Below, piece by piece: positions 35,064 to 44,951 of a stretch of DNA of 64,000 nucleotides. The stretch lies in assembly GCF_002000985.1 (NCBI RefSeq), contig NZ_CP018822.1:266001-330000 (forward strand), written 5' to 3'. Position 1 is the stretch's first letter. The number at the start of each line of letters is the position of its first letter. Under the pieces are notes generated by a model, which was not told the origin of the DNA, did not search any database, and saw only the letters and a program-made list of their open reading frames with translations. Made by a program: the position numbers and the translations under genes. This DNA is from Streptococcus gallolyticus subsp. gallolyticus DSM 16831. GTDB lineage: Bacteria; Bacillota; Bacilli; Lactobacillales; Streptococcaceae.

Positions 35064-38000
35064 ATGAGAAAAATTAGAGATTATTTCCTATTGTTACTTA
35101 CTCCCATAATTGTGTTTATGGGAGTATTGACAACGACAACAGGACAGATTGTTCATGCTGCTAGTGGGAATGAATTAACCAATGTTATTACAGATATTTC
35201 ATTATGGGATGTTAACAATGGACAAACACTTCAACCAAACAGCTCAGGGACTTATAATTTAGTTAAAGATAATAGTTATCGGTATGAAACTACTTTTGAT
35301 TTATCTAAATATGATGGAAAGCTGAATGACGGGGATTATTTTATATTTACTGTTCCAGCTCCAATTACAGTTGAAAATACTAGTTTTGATTTGGAAGACA
35401 AAGAAACAGGCGTAGCTATGGGAACAGCTGTTGTTACGTCAAGTGGAGACAGCAAAGGAGGAACGGTTAATGTTACTCTGAAAAATTTAAAAGATTATCT
35501 TGCTAAAAAAGGTGGAAGTCAAGTTCAAGGTGTCAAAGGAACCTTTTATACTGACTTTAAAATCACGAAGGTCACCAAAAGCGAAACACTGACATATTCA
35601 ACGAACCAAACAACCAAAGAAATAACACATACCATTTCTGTAACAGAACGAGGAACGTCAGATTATACAGATACAATTGGTAAGGAAAATTTTGCCAAAA
35701 TTGGTGGTGTTATGAAAAAAGAATCTTGGAGTTCGGAGATTTTAAATAAGAGTGGAGAATATATTCATAATTGGTATCTACGTGTAAACACTAACCAATC
35801 CACTTATGATTCTATTAGTCTTAAAGATGCTATTCCAAGCGATTCGGCACCTATGCAATATATTCCTGAAAAGCTAAAGATTTATGCAGGCTATTATAAT
35901 ACTAGTCTTGAGCTAACTGATATACAGTTGATGAAAAAAGGTGAAGACTATACCATTGAATATAATAGCGCCTATACTAGTTTTAATTTAAAAATCCTAA
36001 ACACTGCTACTCGCTTAGCAACAAATGGAAAGCCAGCAACATATTCAATTTCTTATTCGACAACCTCTCCAGCAAACGGAACAGATGTTGTAAATGAATT
36101 ATCAATGACTGGTGGAGAGCAAGAAATAACAACGCGTACAGATAGAACAACAACGATTAATCGTGTGACACGTTCTACAAAAATAACAACAGGTGGGACT
36201 ATTCAGTTAGAAACTGGTTATCGTATTACGCTATATAAACAAGACGCAGAAACAGGTAATTTGCTGAATGGGGCAGAATTTGAAATTACATCTCCAAGTG
36301 GTGACAAAGAAACTGTCAAAATTGAAAAAGACGGTGTAGCACAATCTAAAGTTTATTCAGCTGAGGAAGCTAAAAAAGGAAAATTTACAATTGTAGAAAT
36401 AAAGGCACCAAAAGGATATGTTTTAGATCAGACCCCAATTGAAGTAAGTTTAGGAGAAAACGGTATTATTCGTACAATCAAGAATAGCAAGGAAAAATTG
36501 TCTATTCCTGTGACAAAACAGTGGAATGATAACAATAACCAAGATGGTAAACGCCCAGAAGATATAACTGTTCAACTTTATGCTAATGGTCAAGTAGTTG
36601 ATGGTCAAACTATGACATTGAACAATGAGAATAATTGGACGGCCCAATTTGAAAATTTAGCAAAAATAGATGATGATGGCAAAGAAATTGCCTATACAGT
36701 GAAAGAAATTAGTGTAGATGGTTATACTTCCAACATTTCAGGAGATACTGAAAATGGCTATACTATTACAAATACTTATTCACCAGGAAAAGTAGAAATT
36801 TCCGGAACTAAGACATGGAGTGATAATAACAACCAAGACGGTAAACGCCCAGATAGTATCACGATTAACCTTTTAGCTGATGGTGAAAAAGTAGATAGTC
36901 AAACTGTCACTGCTAATAACAACTGGGCTTACAACTTTACCGATTTAGCTAAATACAAAGATGGCAAAGAGGTTGTCTATACAGTAACGGAAGACCCAGT
37001 CTCAGATTATACGACAACTATTAATGGTTACAATATTACCAATTCTTATACCCCAGCAACAACCTCTATTTCTGGAACTAAGACATGGAGTGATAATGAT
37101 AACCAAGACGGTAAACGTCCAGATAGTATCACGATTAACCTTTTAGCCAATGGTAAAAAAGTAGATAGTCAAAAAGTATCAGCAGCCACTAATTGGGCTT
37201 ATCATTTTGGCAATTTACCACAGTATGAAAATGGTCAAGTGATTACTTATACAGTAAATGAAGATGCTGTTGATAGTTACAGTACAAGTATTAATGGTTA
37301 TAATATAACTAATTCTTATACTCCTGAAACGGTTGATGTGAAAGCAACAAAAAATTGGGACGACAACGATAACCAAGATGGTAAGCGTCCAACTTCAATT
37401 ACGGTCAATCTTTTAGCTGATGGTGAGAAGATAAATAGTCAAAAAGTAGTTGCTGCAGCTGATGGCACATGGACAGCTTCCTTTACTAATTTGCCAAAAT
37501 ATAAAGACGGTAAAGAAATTAAATACACCGTTACTGAAGAAGCAGTTGAAGAATATGAGACCATCATTAATGATTTCACCATTACAAATAAGTATATTCC
37601 AAAAGCTATTGAATATAAGGTAACAAAAGTTTGGAAAGATAATAATAACCAAGATGGTAAGCGTCCAAGTGCTATTACAGTTCAATTATATAAATCTGTT
37701 GGCGAGGCAAAACCGACACCAATAGCTGGCAAAACCTTAACTTTAACAGCCGATAATCAAACGAATGACAACACATGGGAAGCTTCCTTTACAAATCTCC
37801 CACAATTTGAAAAAGGACAAGAAATTGCTTACTCTGTGCAAGAAGTAGATACTCCAGAAGGTTATACTGCGTCAGTTGAGGGGCAAACTATCACGAATAG
37901 TCATGACCCAGAAACAATCATCATCTCAGGACAAAAGAAATGGGATGATAACGATAACCAAGATGGTAAGCGAACAACAACTGTCAAAGTTCAAATCTTG

Positions 38001-38933
38001 AAAGGTGAAGAGGTTGTTGATGAAATTGAAGTTAGTGAAGCAAGTAACTGGGCATTTACATCTAAAGCTTTGCCTAAATACGAGAATGGAAAAGAAATTA
38101 CTTATACGGTGAAAGAAGTTGCAGTGACCGCTTATGAAACCAAAATTGAAAAAGATGATGACGGTCAATATACCATTACGAATACTCATACACCTGAAAA
38201 GATTAATTTGTCAGGGCAAAAAGTTTGGAATGACAATAACAACCAAGACGGTATTCGTCCAGAGAACATTACAGTTGAGCTTTTAGCCAATGGTGAAGCA
38301 ACGGGTCAAACCGCAACAGCCAGTGAAGCAACTGCCTGGCAGTATAGTTTTGAAAATCTTGACCGTTATAAAGATAGTAAGGAAGTTAGTTATTCTGTCA
38401 AAGAAGTGAACATTCCAGAAGGCTATAAAGCTGAAGTGGACGGTATGAACGTAACAAATAACCACGTTCCAGAAACAATCACCCTAACTGGTCAGAAAAC
38501 ATGGGATGATAATAATGACCAAGATGGTATTCGACCACAATCCATCACGCTTCACCTTTTAGCCAATGGTGTTGATACGGGCTTAACTACGACAGCGACA
38601 GCTGATACTAACTGGACTTACAGCTTTAAAGATATTGCTAAATATCAAAATGGTAAGGAAGTTACTTATACAGTAAGTGAAGATACTGTTGGTGGCTATA
38701 CTTCAGTAGTTGATGGTATGAATGTTACGAATACACATACGCCAACCACACCAACGACTCCTAAATCAGATAAACCAAATTCGCCATCAAGCAATCAAAA
38801 AAATAAACCGAAACAGTCATCTCTACTTCCAGCAACTGGAGATAAAGGTGACTTGACATTAACTATTTTAGGTGTTTTTCTTATTGTAGCTATTATCTCT
38901 GGCATGATTTATTATAAAATAAGAAAAATGTAA
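35064..38933 (+). CDS. LPXTG-anchored adhesin with eight Cna_B repeats
   Basis: A 1289-aa surface protein. Residues 1-33 are a signal peptide ending near VHAA. About 34-390 form an MSCRAMM-like N-terminal ligand-binding region, followed by a SpaA/prealbumin-like domain (GYRITLYKQDAETGNLLNGA, ~391-475). Then come eight Cna_B domains starting near residues 479, 576, 667, 756, 849, 952, 1047 and 1139, each with a W-x-D-N-x-x-Q-D-G core that is expected to form stabilising isopeptide bonds. After a TTPTTPKSDK linker comes LPATG near 1255, a hydrophobic helix and KIRKM, so a sortase anchors it to the wall. The ligand is unknown; collagen binding is only a family association. Confidence 0.93.
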   Translation: MRKIRDYFLLLLTPIIVFMGVLTTTTGQIVHAASGNELTNVITDISLWDVNNGQTLQPNSSGTYNLVKDNSYRYETTFDLSKYDGKLNDGDYFIFTVPAPITVENTSFDLEDKETGVAMGTAVVTSSGDSKGGTVNVTLKNLKDYLAKKGGSQVQGVKGTFYTDFKITKVTKSETLTYSTNQTTKEITHTISVTERGTSDYTDTIGKENFAKIGGVMKKESWSSEILNKSGEYIHNWYLRVNTNQSTYDSISLKDAIPSDSAPMQYIPEKLKIYAGYYNTSLELTDIQLMKKGEDYTIEYNSAYTSFNLKILNTATRLATNGKPATYSISYSTTSPANGTDVVNELSMTGGEQEITTRTDRTTTINRVTRSTKITTGGTIQLETGYRITLYKQDAETGNLLNGAEFEITSPSGDKETVKIEKDGVAQSKVYSAEEAKKGKFTIVEIKAPKGYVLDQTPIEVSLGENGIIRTIKNSKEKLSIPVTKQWNDNNNQDGKRPEDITVQLYANGQVVDGQTMTLNNENNWTAQFENLAKIDDDGKEIAYTVKEISVDGYTSNISGDTENGYTITNTYSPGKVEISGTKTWSDNNNQDGKRPDSITINLLADGEKVDSQTVTANNNWAYNFTDLAKYKDGKEVVYTVTEDPVSDYTTTINGYNITNSYTPATTSISGTKTWSDNDNQDGKRPDSITINLLANGKKVDSQKVSAATNWAYHFGNLPQYENGQVITYTVNEDAVDSYSTSINGYNITNSYTPETVDVKATKNWDDNDNQDGKRPTSITVNLLADGEKINSQKVVAAADGTWTASFTNLPKYKDGKEIKYTVTEEAVEEYETIINDFTITNKYIPKAIEYKVTKVWKDNNNQDGKRPSAITVQLYKSVGEAKPTPIAGKTLTLTADNQTNDNTWEASFTNLPQFEKGQEIAYSVQEVDTPEGYTASVEGQTITNSHDPETIIISGQKKWDDNDNQDGKRTTTVKVQILKGEEVVDEIEVSEASNWAFTSKALPKYENGKEITYTVKEVAVTAYETKIEKDDDGQYTITNTHTPEKINLSGQKVWNDNNNQDGIRPENITVELLANGEATGQTATASEATAWQYSFENLDRYKDSKEVSYSVKEVNIPEGYKAEVDGMNVTNNHVPETITLTGQKTWDDNNDQDGIRPQSITLHLLANGVDTGLTTTATADTNWTYSFKDIAKYQNGKEVTYTVSEDTVGGYTSVVDGMNVTNTHTPTTPTTPKSDKPNSPSSNQKNKPKQSSLLPATGDKGDLTLTILGVFLIVAIISGMIYYKIRKM
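36498..38745 (+). repeat. Eight tandem Cna_B-coding repeats
   Basis: Units of 267-309 bp. Repeats 2 and 3 are the most alike in their first 100 bases (36815-36880 against 37082-37147), sharing SGTKTWSDN and KRPDSITINLLA at the nucleotide level too, which implies recent duplication. The others have diverged, with 2 of 8 reading GIRP in place of GKRP and one GKRT. Confidence 0.9.
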
Positions 38934-39088
38934 AATTCATGGTTAATTTAAAAATTATTAAGTCCTTATTGACTAATTAAGGTTTATCTTAAGTAATTAC
39001 CTTAGTATAATGTCATTTCTGTTTCTAAGTATTTATTCTGAGGTAAATTATTTTCAATCAAAGAAAACGAGCAAATCTGTAGATGAAC

Positions 39089-40513
39089 AGCTCCCTGTCA
39101 AGTGGATAATGAAATAATAAAAGATTTTAAGCAGCCTGATTCCTGAATTCTAAAGGAGTCAGGTTGTTTTTTTGTACTCTGATATCGCTCAGAGTTATAA
39201 AAGTAGTTATCTACTGCTTCCGCCAAACTTTCGTAAGTCGGAAAGAAATGGTAGTCATAAGCCTCTGTTTTAAAGTGACCATAGAATGATTCAATCGGCG
39301 TATTATCAATGCATTTCCCTACACGAGACATAAAACGTGTCATATTGGCCTGTGTTGTGACATGACGATACTCTTTTAAAGGTGTATTGACTTCCTCTAT
39401 CGCTATGAATCAAAGGATGTGCTTCTGGATTAGCTTTTAAGGCCTTTCTCAGGGTTTCCGTCATTATAGTGACGCGACAATAGAGCCATGTATAGGTCTT
39501 TTATAGCGCTCAAATAAGTCTTTTTTCCGTCTCCATATTGTAGGAAGGTCACATCTGTACACCATTTCTGATTGGGAGCTTCAGCTGTAAAGTCTCGATT
39601 TAAGATGTTATTTTCAATATTGACATAGCTTGTTCTTGTACATCAATGACGTTTTCTGCGAATAACAGATGAGATCCCTAATATTCTCATCAAGCGATGA
39701 AACCGCTTCGGATTGTAATGAGTCTGATTGAAACGATTGAGAAAAGATCGTCATACGACGATAACCAAGAATACCGTTAAAAATCTGATGTAAAAGATAG
39801 GAGTTGCTCCATTAGCTTCTTATTCGTCTCCTCAGACTTCGTTTCGGATTTGTAGTAGCCCGCCGGGCTACGAGAAACGTTTAGAAGCTGGCAGAGAGCT
39901 TGAATGGAGAACTCAGGCTCTTCTTGGTGTAAGTCGTGGATTGTTTGGTAATCGTCTAGCTTTCTCCCCAATCTCGATGACGGTTTTGTCTCTTGATTTC
40001 TTCTAACTTTTTTAGGAGTTTAACCTCCATTTCAAGGTAACGATTGCGTTCTTCAAAGCTTGTTTTACGCCCTTGTTTCATCTTACTTAATCCTTTACTA
40101 GTGGTTGTTAGTTCTTTATCACTAGTATAGCGTTTTATCCACTTTCTGAGAACTGAATCACTTGAAATTTGATATTTATTACAAATATCTGGTAGGGAAA
40201 TTTTCTGTGGAAGATAATCTTCAACAGCCTGTATTTTTAGAGCTTCAGGATAATTTCGCCATGTCCTACTTTCTACTAAGCCACCTACTCCCTACTCCCT
40301 CGTTCTGATACTTTCTAATCCATCTCATAACAGTAGATTTACCCACTTGATACCTATTTGCCAATTGGCTTATTGAGTCTTCATGATTAAGATAAGACTG
40401 TACACATTGTAATTTTTCTTCTACTGATTTTGGACTACGTTTAGACATACGAAAACTCCCCTTATAGTTTCTAGTGAATTTTTGTTTTTCACTGTCCACT
40501 ATAAGGGGGGAGT
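39089..40513 (-). mobile_element. IS3-family element, decayed
   Basis: Imperfect terminal repeats are visible: CTCCC...AGTGGATAATGAAA at 39091-39114 and the inverse CTCCCCCC...AGTGGACAGTGAAA at about 40511-40487. Between them lie OrfA and OrfB pieces on the minus strand. It sits ~155 bases after the adhesin stop. Confidence 0.7.
39098..40464 (-). pseudogene. IS3-family OrfA/OrfB with frameshifts
   Basis: OrfA begins near 40446 (MSKRSPKSVEEKLQCVQSYL) with a helix-turn-helix ANRYQVGKSTVMRWIRKY, then loses its frame. OrfB pieces are 39971-39777 (LDDYQTIHDLHQEEPEFSIQ, LLNVSRSPAGYYK) and 39343-39098 (SRVGKCIDNTPIESFYGHFK, the catalytic Glu region). The middle of OrfB is in other frames, so the transposase is inactive. 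Confidence 0.78.
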
Positions 40514-40605
40514 ATATCAAGAGATACTCGTTTTTTCTTTATATTAATAAAGATTAAAGGAGGTTTTTACCAAAATTATGAATATATTCGTTCACTAAGA
40601 TATGA

Positions 40606-40762
40606 TTCTAGACTTTTTATGAAGACTAGGCAACAGGAGGTGAAAGAAACAACCATGAGTTCATTCCATGACTCTATTGTTCTGGAAAACTTTGCAGTAG
40701 TCAAGTTATAAGAATTGTTAACACTTGGGATTGAAAACTCCCCATAAACTTATTTTACGAGG
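40606..40762. repeat. ~150-bp repeat, copy 1 (leader without gene)
   Basis: This matches 49478-49635 closely, from TGAAGaCTAgGCAACA through TTCCATGACTCTATTGTTCTGG to CTTATTTTACGAGGAG. In the other copy the sequence is the leader and ribosome binding site of HXXEE gene 3. Here the match ends right at the GAGGAG and no HXXEE gene follows, so it is a leader orphaned by deletion or recombination. Confidence 0.82.
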
Positions 40763-40933
40763 AGGGGAAGAGAAGCCAGAACCCTGATTTATCCCATCCT
40801 CTGTTAAAGTAAATTTTTTCATCTTTCACTTCTCCTTAACCCCGAGTATCTTAGCTAAAAATGCTTGTAGCTTAATATTGATAATGAGAAGATATAGCAA
40901 CTTAAACGCTCTTAATCACTTGGACTTACCAAT
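40763..40933. other. Short gap after the orphan leader
   Basis: No gene is supported. A 34-codon minus-strand frame (40822-40718) has a ribosome binding site but runs into the repeated leader, so it is probably accidental. An inverted repeat CTCTTAA/TTAAGAG overlaps the end of the next gene. Confidence 0.35.
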
Positions 40934-41602
40934 TTAAGAGTGTTTAATAGTATCACATACGTATATTATTAAAAACATAATTGGTAGTAATGCTAAAAGT
41001 AAAGCATGACGTAGCATTAATTTTTGAAAATATTGTGAAGTAAGTGCACCTATTACAAAAGAGAAAACAACTTTTGTAAATAATAATGCTAATCCCTTTT
41101 TGTTATCATCTTTAGTGAGTATAAAATCTGACCAATATAACACCATCTTTTTAATATTTCCTGTTGTAAATGCATCATTATAAGGTTGTCCATCAACTTT
41201 ATCAAAACTAACGACGGTTAAAGCTAAACCAAATGACAAAGGAAATAGTGCAAGCGGGTCGCTAACTCTATCAATCAAAAAATAGCTACATATGATAGAT
41301 GCTAAAAATAGAAATAGTAAATAAAATTCCAAGAAAATAAGTTGAACTTTTTGGGCAAGATATCTTGAAACAGTAATTCCTAAAATGAAACCGAGCAACG
41401 TGGAAAGTTTAATAGAAACTCCAGACCAATCTTTTAAAATGAAATCACTTGTCAGCAAAACCATATTTCCTGACTGTGTGAGTGGCAATGTATGATTGAA
41501 ATTACTATAAGCATAACTATCAATAAAACCTCCCGTAAAAGTCAGGAACATAGCTATGGTGGCACGTTGATTGATAGACGTAATTTTTTTTGAAGTCTTC
41601 AT
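40934..41602 (-). CDS. YoaK/DUF1275-family membrane protein
   Basis: A 222-aa integral membrane protein of the YoaK (DUF1275) family, which is widespread and of unknown function. Family marks are TFTGGFIDSYAYSNFNHTLPL-type start (residues ~19-40), TQSGNMVLL and a second-half TTGNIKKM at ~144, reflecting two related halves. About six helices are visible. It is downstream of the OxdC operon on the same strand but separated by a terminator, so it is likely transcribed separately. AAAGGTAAGC precedes the ATG. Confidence 0.82.
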   Translation of the reverse strand: MKTSKKITSINQRATIAMFLTFTGGFIDSYAYSNFNHTLPLTQSGNMVLLTSDFILKDWSGVSIKLSTLLGFILGITVSRYLAQKVQLIFLEFYLLFLFLASIICSYFLIDRVSDPLALFPLSFGLALTVVSFDKVDGQPYNDAFTTGNIKKMVLYWSDFILTKDDNKKGLALLFTKVVFSFVIGALTSQYFQKLMLRHALLLALLPIMFLIIYVCDTIKHS

Positions 41603-41621
41603 TGCTTACCTTTCTAAAAAA

Positions 41622-41655
41622 GGAATTCATCATCAAAAGTGAATTCCTCTTTTAT
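41622..41655 (-). terminator. Terminator of the oxdC operon
   Basis: GGAATTCA (41622-41629) pairs with TGAATTCC (41640-41647). Read leftward, a run of six T follows; read rightward, TCTTTT follows. Confidence 0.72.
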
Positions 41656-41657
41656 TG

Positions 41658-43022
41658 TTACGTCCAAATACCATACAAATCAGTCGCTATTGAAGGGTAA
41701 GCAAAGATGATATTTTGGACATCTTGCATACTAGCTCCCAAGTTAATGAGCAAGGCTAAATAATTTATCAGAATATCCGCAGTATCACTTAAGATTTCCG
41801 CACCAACAACTTGTTGATTTGAAGTATCAATGACAAGTTTTAACTGTGCTAGATCATCTCTAACACGCCTATAATTTTGCCAATGGCTCATATCAATATC
41901 TTTAATGTTATAGTGGTTAGGTGAAGTTTTTGCCTGACTAACAGGTATACCAACCTGACCTAACTTAGGGATACTAAAAACAGTTACAGCAGGAGCTTTA
42001 GGGTACGAAATTTTGTCATTTCGATGACCGAATAGTAAGTTTGCTAGGTATTTCGCCTGATAATCTCCATAGCTTGTTAATTTAGGAACAGGAGTATCGC
42101 AGCAATCTCCTAAAGCATAAATCCATTTTTTAGAAGTTTGCAAATAGTCATTGACTTTAATACCTTTGGAATTATAACTAATGCCTGCCTTCTCTAAATC
42201 TAGCTGTTGAATATAAGGAACACGTCCAGCAGCATCATAAATACCATTAACAATTAAGGATGTGCCAGTTGATAGTAATACGGAGTAAAATCCATTATCT
42301 TCTTTACAAACCCTTATTGGTTCTGCATTTAAATGAAATTCAGCCCCTTTTGATTGTAATCGTGTGACTAAGGTATCAACAAGCTCTCTATCAAAGCCCC
42401 TAAGAACGCCCTTGTTGTGCTGAATAACATGAACCTTGACACCAGCTTCGGTAAAGCTTGAAATGAGAGAGAGAGCAATAACACCAGCCCCAATAATAGC
42501 AATCTCTTTAGGTTTCCTATGTTGTCGTAACAAGTTACCGCTATCATCTACAAATTGAGCTCCTTCAAACGTTAACTCTCGAGGTTTAGAACCTGTTGCG
42601 ATTACAATCGTATCGGCTGAAAGAACCTGTCCATCAACGATAACATGGTGATCATCTAGAAATCTTGCTTGTCCTTCAAAGGTATAAACACCAGAAGAAA
42701 TAGCCCGTTCTTTTGCTCTAGCTCGCTGATCTTCAACTAACCAATCACGATGGCTAATCATATCTTCCCAGTTAATATCAGGAATGCTATCAAAGCCTTT
42801 TCCGTGAAATGCTTCAATTTTATGATGTAATTCACTTAACGCTAAGATAGCCTTTTTTGCCGTTGCACCACGGTTAATACTTGTTCCACCCCAATCCCTA
42901 GATTCGATTAGGGCAACTTTCTTCCCTTCAATCGCTAAATTACTTGAAACAGTTAATCCCGTAATACCTCCACCAATGACTAAAAAATCAAAGGCCTTTG
43001 TTTTCTTTTCAGAATTAGTCAT
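41658..43022 (-). CDS. FAD/NAD oxidoreductase lacking the redox disulfide
   Basis: A 454-aa flavoprotein of the pyridine nucleotide-disulfide oxidoreductase superfamily. FAD loop VIGGGITGLTVSSNLA is at residues ~15-30, the NAD(P) loop IIGAGVIALSLISSF around 174-188, and IYALGDCCDTP near 303. The usual GGTCxNxGCxPxK active site reads GGTSINRGATAKK: both cysteines are replaced (Ser48, Ala53). The C-terminal His-Pro...Glu base region reads FAYPSIATDL, so the base is missing too. It therefore is not a classical disulfide reductase. It directly follows oxdC with a 1-base overlap and must work with it or be co-regulated. Confidence 0.82.
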   Translation of the reverse strand: MTNSEKKTKAFDFLVIGGGITGLTVSSNLAIEGKKVALIESRDWGGTSINRGATAKKAILALSELHHKIEAFHGKGFDSIPDINWEDMISHRDWLVEDQRARAKERAISSGVYTFEGQARFLDDHHVIVDGQVLSADTIVIATGSKPRELTFEGAQFVDDSGNLLRQHRKPKEIAIIGAGVIALSLISSFTEAGVKVHVIQHNKGVLRGFDRELVDTLVTRLQSKGAEFHLNAEPIRVCKEDNGFYSVLLSTGTSLIVNGIYDAAGRVPYIQQLDLEKAGISYNSKGIKVNDYLQTSKKWIYALGDCCDTPVPKLTSYGDYQAKYLANLLFGHRNDKISYPKAPAVTVFSIPKLGQVGIPVSQAKTSPNHYNIKDIDMSHWQNYRRVRDDLAQLKLVIDTSNQQVVGAEILSDTADILINYLALLINLGASMQDVQNIIFAYPSIATDLYGIWT

Positions 43023-44215
43023 TAAAAAGGCTTTTTTTCAGATTTATTAAACTGAATCTTTTCAGGGTCAAACCAGACAACGGGTTGAGCTTCTTGTGGG
43101 AAACGTTCTACAATGTCTTCTGATAGATTTAAGTGTTCTGCAACTGTCTTTGTAGGTACAGATGCCAGCCATTTGTTAAGGGAAATATCCGAATAATCAG
43201 GATTTGGAAAGACCTCAACAAAAACGAGTTTTTCTGTTCCTGTATTTTGAACATAGTGACCAGCGACATTTGGCACATAACCAACATCACCAGCTTTAAA
43301 ATCAAATGTACGAGCTAAACCATTAGAATTAAAAACTCCCATTCTTGCCTGACCAGAAATGTAGTATTGCCATTCTGATGATTTAGGGTGCCAGTGAAGT
43401 TCACGCATACCACCTGGTTCAACTTCAACAATCGCACCTGCAATGCTTTTAGCCGCTGGAAAGACAGACTGATCAATAATCCAAACACGACCAGCTTCCG
43501 TTTCAATAGGATCAATATCGTCCAAGTGGAAGGTTAGTGGGTGAACGGTATCTCCTTTTGAGTTAGGACGTTTTTCTTCTTCAATGGATTGAGGTAGTGT
43601 TCCGTTAAAGATGTATTTTTCCTTTTTAGGAAGAGGTGCAAGAATTTCTTCACTTTGCTTGAAGTTAGCTTGAATAACTTCTTCTGGTGTATGTGCGAGC
43701 CAATCGCTTAGGAGGAGTGTCTGATTTTCTGAGAAATTTGCGTCATTAAAGACAAGTAGAAACTCACATCCTTCATCTAAAGCTTGAATAGAATGAGCTA
43801 CTCCTGATTCAAAATTCCACAAATCACCAGTTTTAACATCATCAATAAAGGTTTGACCATGTTCATCAATACCTGTTACCCGTGCGTTACCATAAAGCAT
43901 TAGTCCCCATTCGGCTTCTTTATGCCAGTGCATTTCTCGGTAAGCCCCAGGTGCTAAAGCCATATTGACACCAGCAAGTTCATCTGAAATTGGTAATTCA
44001 CGGATTGTTACTTCACGAGCCCAACCCCCTTCTTCCATACGATTGTGGGCATCAGAGTAACTAAAGCGCATATTCGATAAGGTTCCATGGTCTGTAGCAG
44101 GAGGAACTAGAATATCCGGATTTTCACGATCACGTTCAATGTTACGAGGTCCAAAGTCTAACCACCCTTTATTATCTTTTTCACGAGTTGGTTGAGGAAT
44201 ATTTGTGTTAGTCAT
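43022..44215 (-). CDS. oxdC: Oxalate decarboxylase (bicupin)
   Basis: A 397-aa bicupin that would convert oxalate to formate and CO2 with manganese, consuming a proton. The first cupin has H96, H98, E102 and H141 as Mn ligands with Arg93 before them; the second has RELHWHPKSSEW and GHYVQ. The active-site lid reads S162-E163-N164-Q165, where B. subtilis OxdC has SENS at 161-164; the catalytic Glu is retained, which favours decarboxylase over oxidase activity. No signal peptide is seen, so it is cytoplasmic. GGAG precedes the ATG. First gene of a two-gene operon. Confidence 0.9.
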   Translation of the reverse strand: MTNTNIPQPTREKDNKGWLDFGPRNIERDRENPDILVPPATDHGTLSNMRFSYSDAHNRMEEGGWAREVTIRELPISDELAGVNMALAPGAYREMHWHKEAEWGLMLYGNARVTGIDEHGQTFIDDVKTGDLWNFESGVAHSIQALDEGCEFLLVFNDANFSENQTLLLSDWLAHTPEEVIQANFKQSEEILAPLPKKEKYIFNGTLPQSIEEEKRPNSKGDTVHPLTFHLDDIDPIETEAGRVWIIDQSVFPAAKSIAGAIVEVEPGGMRELHWHPKSSEWQYYISGQARMGVFNSNGLARTFDFKAGDVGYVPNVAGHYVQNTGTEKLVFVEVFPNPDYSDISLNKWLASVPTKTVAEHLNLSEDIVERFPQEAQPVVWFDPEKIQFNKSEKKPF

Positions 44216-44275
44216 ATGAATTCTCCTTTTATTTTATTAAAAATGCAAATTGAAATTAAGAAATAGAAGATTATC

Positions 44276-44884
44276 TTAACTTTGAAATTTTTCTCTAATA
44301 TCAGATTTTAACTTATCAAACTTTTCACGACGAGCTTCTTTTTTGTCAGCAATTAAGCGTGCTTTAGCTTGATGTGCTAGATCTTGTTGAATTTCTAGGG
44401 CTGACTCTATTTCCGCTGCAACAGTAGCGACATCCCACCTAGCAATGTGAACCTGATACTTTTCAAAAATAGCATTTAAGACAGATTCATCACTTTCTTG
44501 AACAAGCGCAATAATTGCCACTTCACCATTAATAAGATTTTCGCTAACAGTTGTGATTAAGGTTGAATTAGCTAGCTCTTTATCTGCACCAATAGAAGCA
44601 CCGATAGTCCCTCCTGCGGTAAAACCAAGTAGGATACCAAGTGGACCGCCTAAAATACCAACTAAGCCGCCAATCACTCCACCTTTGAAATAATCACTCC
44701 CTAAAGAATCTGTTAAATCAAAGCTATCCTTAACCTTAATAATTCCATTTTCAGACTTTACAATTGAAACCTGAGCTAATTTTGTTTTTTCAGTTTGACC
44801 AAATTGTTTTAGCTCTGAAAATGCTTGAAAAGCTTCACTTTCAATACGGAAAATTGAGACAATAATATTTTCCATAGACGACAC
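44276..44884 (-). CDS. Glycine-zipper (DUF1269-like) stress protein
   Basis: A 202-aa protein with an N-terminal alpha/beta part (IIVSIFRIESEAFQAFSELK), a glycine-rich hydrophobic segment at ~68-97 (GGVIGGLVGILGGPLGILLG) that probably inserts in the membrane, and a basic C-terminal helix (ARLIADKKEARREKFDKLKS). It resembles DUF1269-type proteins often linked to general stress. It lies 60 bases upstream of oxdC on the same strand and diverges from the XRE gene across a perfect palindrome. Confidence 0.7.
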   Translation of the reverse strand: MSSMENIIVSIFRIESEAFQAFSELKQFGQTEKTKLAQVSIVKSENGIIKVKDSFDLTDSLGSDYFKGGVIGGLVGILGGPLGILLGFTAGGTIGASIGADKELANSTLITTVSENLINGEVAIIALVQESDESVLNAIFEKYQVHIARWDVATVAAEIESALEIQQDLAHQAKARLIADKKEARREKFDKLKSDIREKFQS

Positions 44885-44951
44885 TCCTTTTATTTTTATA
44901 GATAGACGGTATAGGGTTACTATACACAGTAGATTATAGCACTTTTGGGTA

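Noticed and set aside
36498..38745. Regular repeats that could be taken for a CRISPR-like array
   Set aside because: They are in-frame coding repeats of ~270-310 bp for Cna_B domains, with no short repeat/spacer pattern.
40718..40822. 34-codon minus-strand frame (MKKFTLTEDG start) with a ribosome binding site, possible peptide gene
   Set aside because: Most of its second half is the duplicated HXXEE leader read backwards, so it is likely a chance fusion.
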